From the NCBI GenBank assembly GCA_002708885.1, contig PAPL01000072.1, forward strand, positions 1 through 6,356: a DNA stretch of 6,356 bases, read 5' to 3'. The notes under the pieces are model-generated. The model worked only from the letters and a program-made list of their open reading frames with translations, ran no database searches and had not been told where the DNA came from. This DNA is from Verrucomicrobiales bacterium. Its GTDB lineage: Bacteria; Verrucomicrobiota; Verrucomicrobiia; Verrucomicrobiales; DEV007. Of this stretch, positions 5,479 to 6,356 are shown one piece after another. Every line of letters begins with the position of its first letter. Within the stretch, counting starts at the first letter, position 1. Made by a program: the position numbers and the translations under genes.

Positions 5479-6356
5479 ATGAGAAGACTGATTCTTTTCC
5501 TGCTCATTATAGTTAATTGCAATAATGAAACGCAGGCCAAGCCATTGGACTATGCTAAGGACATTGTTCCTCTCTTTGAAAAGTACTGCGTCGAGTGCCA
5601 TTCGGATGATGATGCGGAGGCCGATCTTAATTTTGATGATTTTAGGACAGTTGACGATTTGCGGGGAGATACCAAGGCATGGATTAAGATTGAGAAGATG
5701 CTCGTTTCTAGGCAAATGCCGCCACGCAAATCTGAGCAGCCGTCAGACACTGAGCGGGACAAGCTGTCTGGGTGGGTGCATGATTTTTTAGTGACAGAGG
5801 CTGAGGCCCGGGCCGGTGATCCCGGTAGAGTTGTTTTGAGGAGACTTAACAATGATGAGTATAACTATACGGTACGTGATTTGACTGGGGTCACTTCTCT
5901 TGATCCGACTCAGGAGTTTCCTGTCGATGGTGCCGCGGGTGAAGGATTCACAAATTCCGGAGAAGCTCAAGGAATGTCACCGGCATTAGCAATGAAATAC
6001 CTTGATGCGGCCAAAGGGGTGGCGTCTCATGCCGTGCTCACGCCTGAAGGGATCCGGTTTTCCCCCTACACGACGGAACGTGACCGGACCGATGATCTGA
6101 TGTCCCGTATTCAGGCCTTCTATCGTCAGTTCACGGAGGACGGTGGCGGCTCGGCCGTGAACCTTCATGGGATCAAGTTCACAACGAATCAGGGAGGTCG
6201 GCTTCCTCTGGCCAGATATTTAGCAGCGACTCTTGCGGAACGCGAGGCGCTGAAAAGTGGCACAAAAACTCTAGAATCTGTGGCCAAGGAACACAGTCTA
6301 AATACCAAATATCTTAGAACTTTATGGGAAACCCTGTTATCAGATAAGGGAGATGA
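5479..6356 (+). CDS. secreted cytochrome c / DUF1587-family protein, 5' part (runs off window)
   Basis: ATG at 5479 opens a frame that continues to the window end, with 292 complete codons visible. In-frame upstream codons include a stop (TGA at 5461-5463), so the start is secure. It has no clear Shine-Dalgarno and lies 45 bp after the esterase stop, so the two may be co-transcribed. Residues 1-20 are a short signal peptide, with possible cleavage after TQA; C14 is not in a good lipobox. Haem-binding CVECH is at 37-41 and a likely distal-ligand region, QMPP, is at 79-82, matching the planctomycete-type cytochrome domain. Residues about 118-181 (RRLNNDEYNYTVRDLTG, then FPVDGAAGEGFTNSGEAQ) are a clear DUF1587 domain. 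The following segment (IQAFYRQFT, TTNQGGRLPLARYLAATL) is also typical of the long family members. Full proteins usually continue with DUF1592, DUF1588 and DUF1585 domains, which are unseen here. These are exported proteins of poorly known, presumably redox or degradative, function. Confidence 0.92.
   Translation, partial: MRRLILFLLIIVNCNNETQAKPLDYAKDIVPLFEKYCVECHSDDDAEADLNFDDFRTVDDLRGDTKAWIKIEKMLVSRQMPPRKSEQPSDTERDKLSGWVHDFLVTEAEARAGDPGRVVLRRLNNDEYNYTVRDLTGVTSLDPTQEFPVDGAAGEGFTNSGEAQGMSPALAMKYLDAAKGVASHAVLTPEGIRFSPYTTERDRTDDLMSRIQAFYRQFTEDGGGSAVNLHGIKFTTNQGGRLPLARYLAATLAEREALKSGTKTLESVAKEHSLNTKYLRTLWETLLSDKGD

Noticed and set aside
5550..5852. Minus-strand 100-codon frame opposite the cytochrome gene
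   Set aside because: It is antisense to the CxxCH and DUF1587 coding sequence and shows no independent motifs.

Overview
The window looks like a chromosomal piece of a member of the Planctomycetota/Verrucomicrobiota group, most likely Verrucomicrobiota. The main evidence is the gene at the right edge, a CxxCH cytochrome domain followed by a DUF1587-type domain, which belongs to a large secreted-cytochrome family typical of these phyla. Two neighbouring secreted proteins also carry a short 'STDxxxW ... FFR/YRV' module common in verrucomicrobial exported proteins. Base composition is moderate, two of the genes begin with GTG, and Shine-Dalgarno sequences are mostly weak or absent. No tRNA, rRNA, insertion sequence, CRISPR array or phage gene was seen.

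Layout. (1) Nucleotides 2-1021, plus strand: 3' part of a gene with a (KPEP)n linker encoded by a perfect 12-bp tandem repeat, followed by a six-bladed NHL-type beta-propeller resembling the lyase domain of peptidylglycine alpha-amidating enzymes. The true start lies left of the window. (2) A run of four minus-strand genes. The first is a 54-residue hypothetical protein (1046-1210) that converges on the propeller gene. The second is a lipoprotein-like protein with YwqK/MORN_2 repeats (1313-1909). The third is a secreted protein with a jelly-roll-like middle and a C-terminal STDxxxW module (2017-3048). The fourth is a cytoplasmic xylose-isomerase-like TIM-barrel protein (3210-4226). Gaps of about 100-160 bp suggest separate transcription units rather than a tight operon. 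A perfect 9-bp inverted repeat lies just upstream of the secreted-protein gene. (3) A divergent intergenic region (4227-4365), which may encode a 30-residue upstream peptide. (4) Two plus-strand genes: a secreted polyhydroxybutyrate-depolymerase/feruloyl-esterase-like alpha/beta hydrolase (4366-5433), and 45 bp later the 5' part of the cytochrome/DUF1587 gene (5479 to the window end).

Together the genes suggest an export-rich accessory neighbourhood: at least four of the seven well-supported genes encode proteins with export signals or extracytoplasmic domain types (esterase, cytochrome, jelly-roll-like protein, lipoprotein), plus a probably extracytoplasmic propeller. A role in degrading external polymers or esters, with uptake of small carbohydrates, would fit the esterase and the isomerase-like protein, but this is inference from family resemblance. 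No clearly new multi-gene system is evident. The points most worth checking are the PAL-like propeller behind a repeat-length-variable linker, the operator-like palindrome, the shared module at opposite ends of two secreted proteins, and the possible upstream peptide of the esterase.
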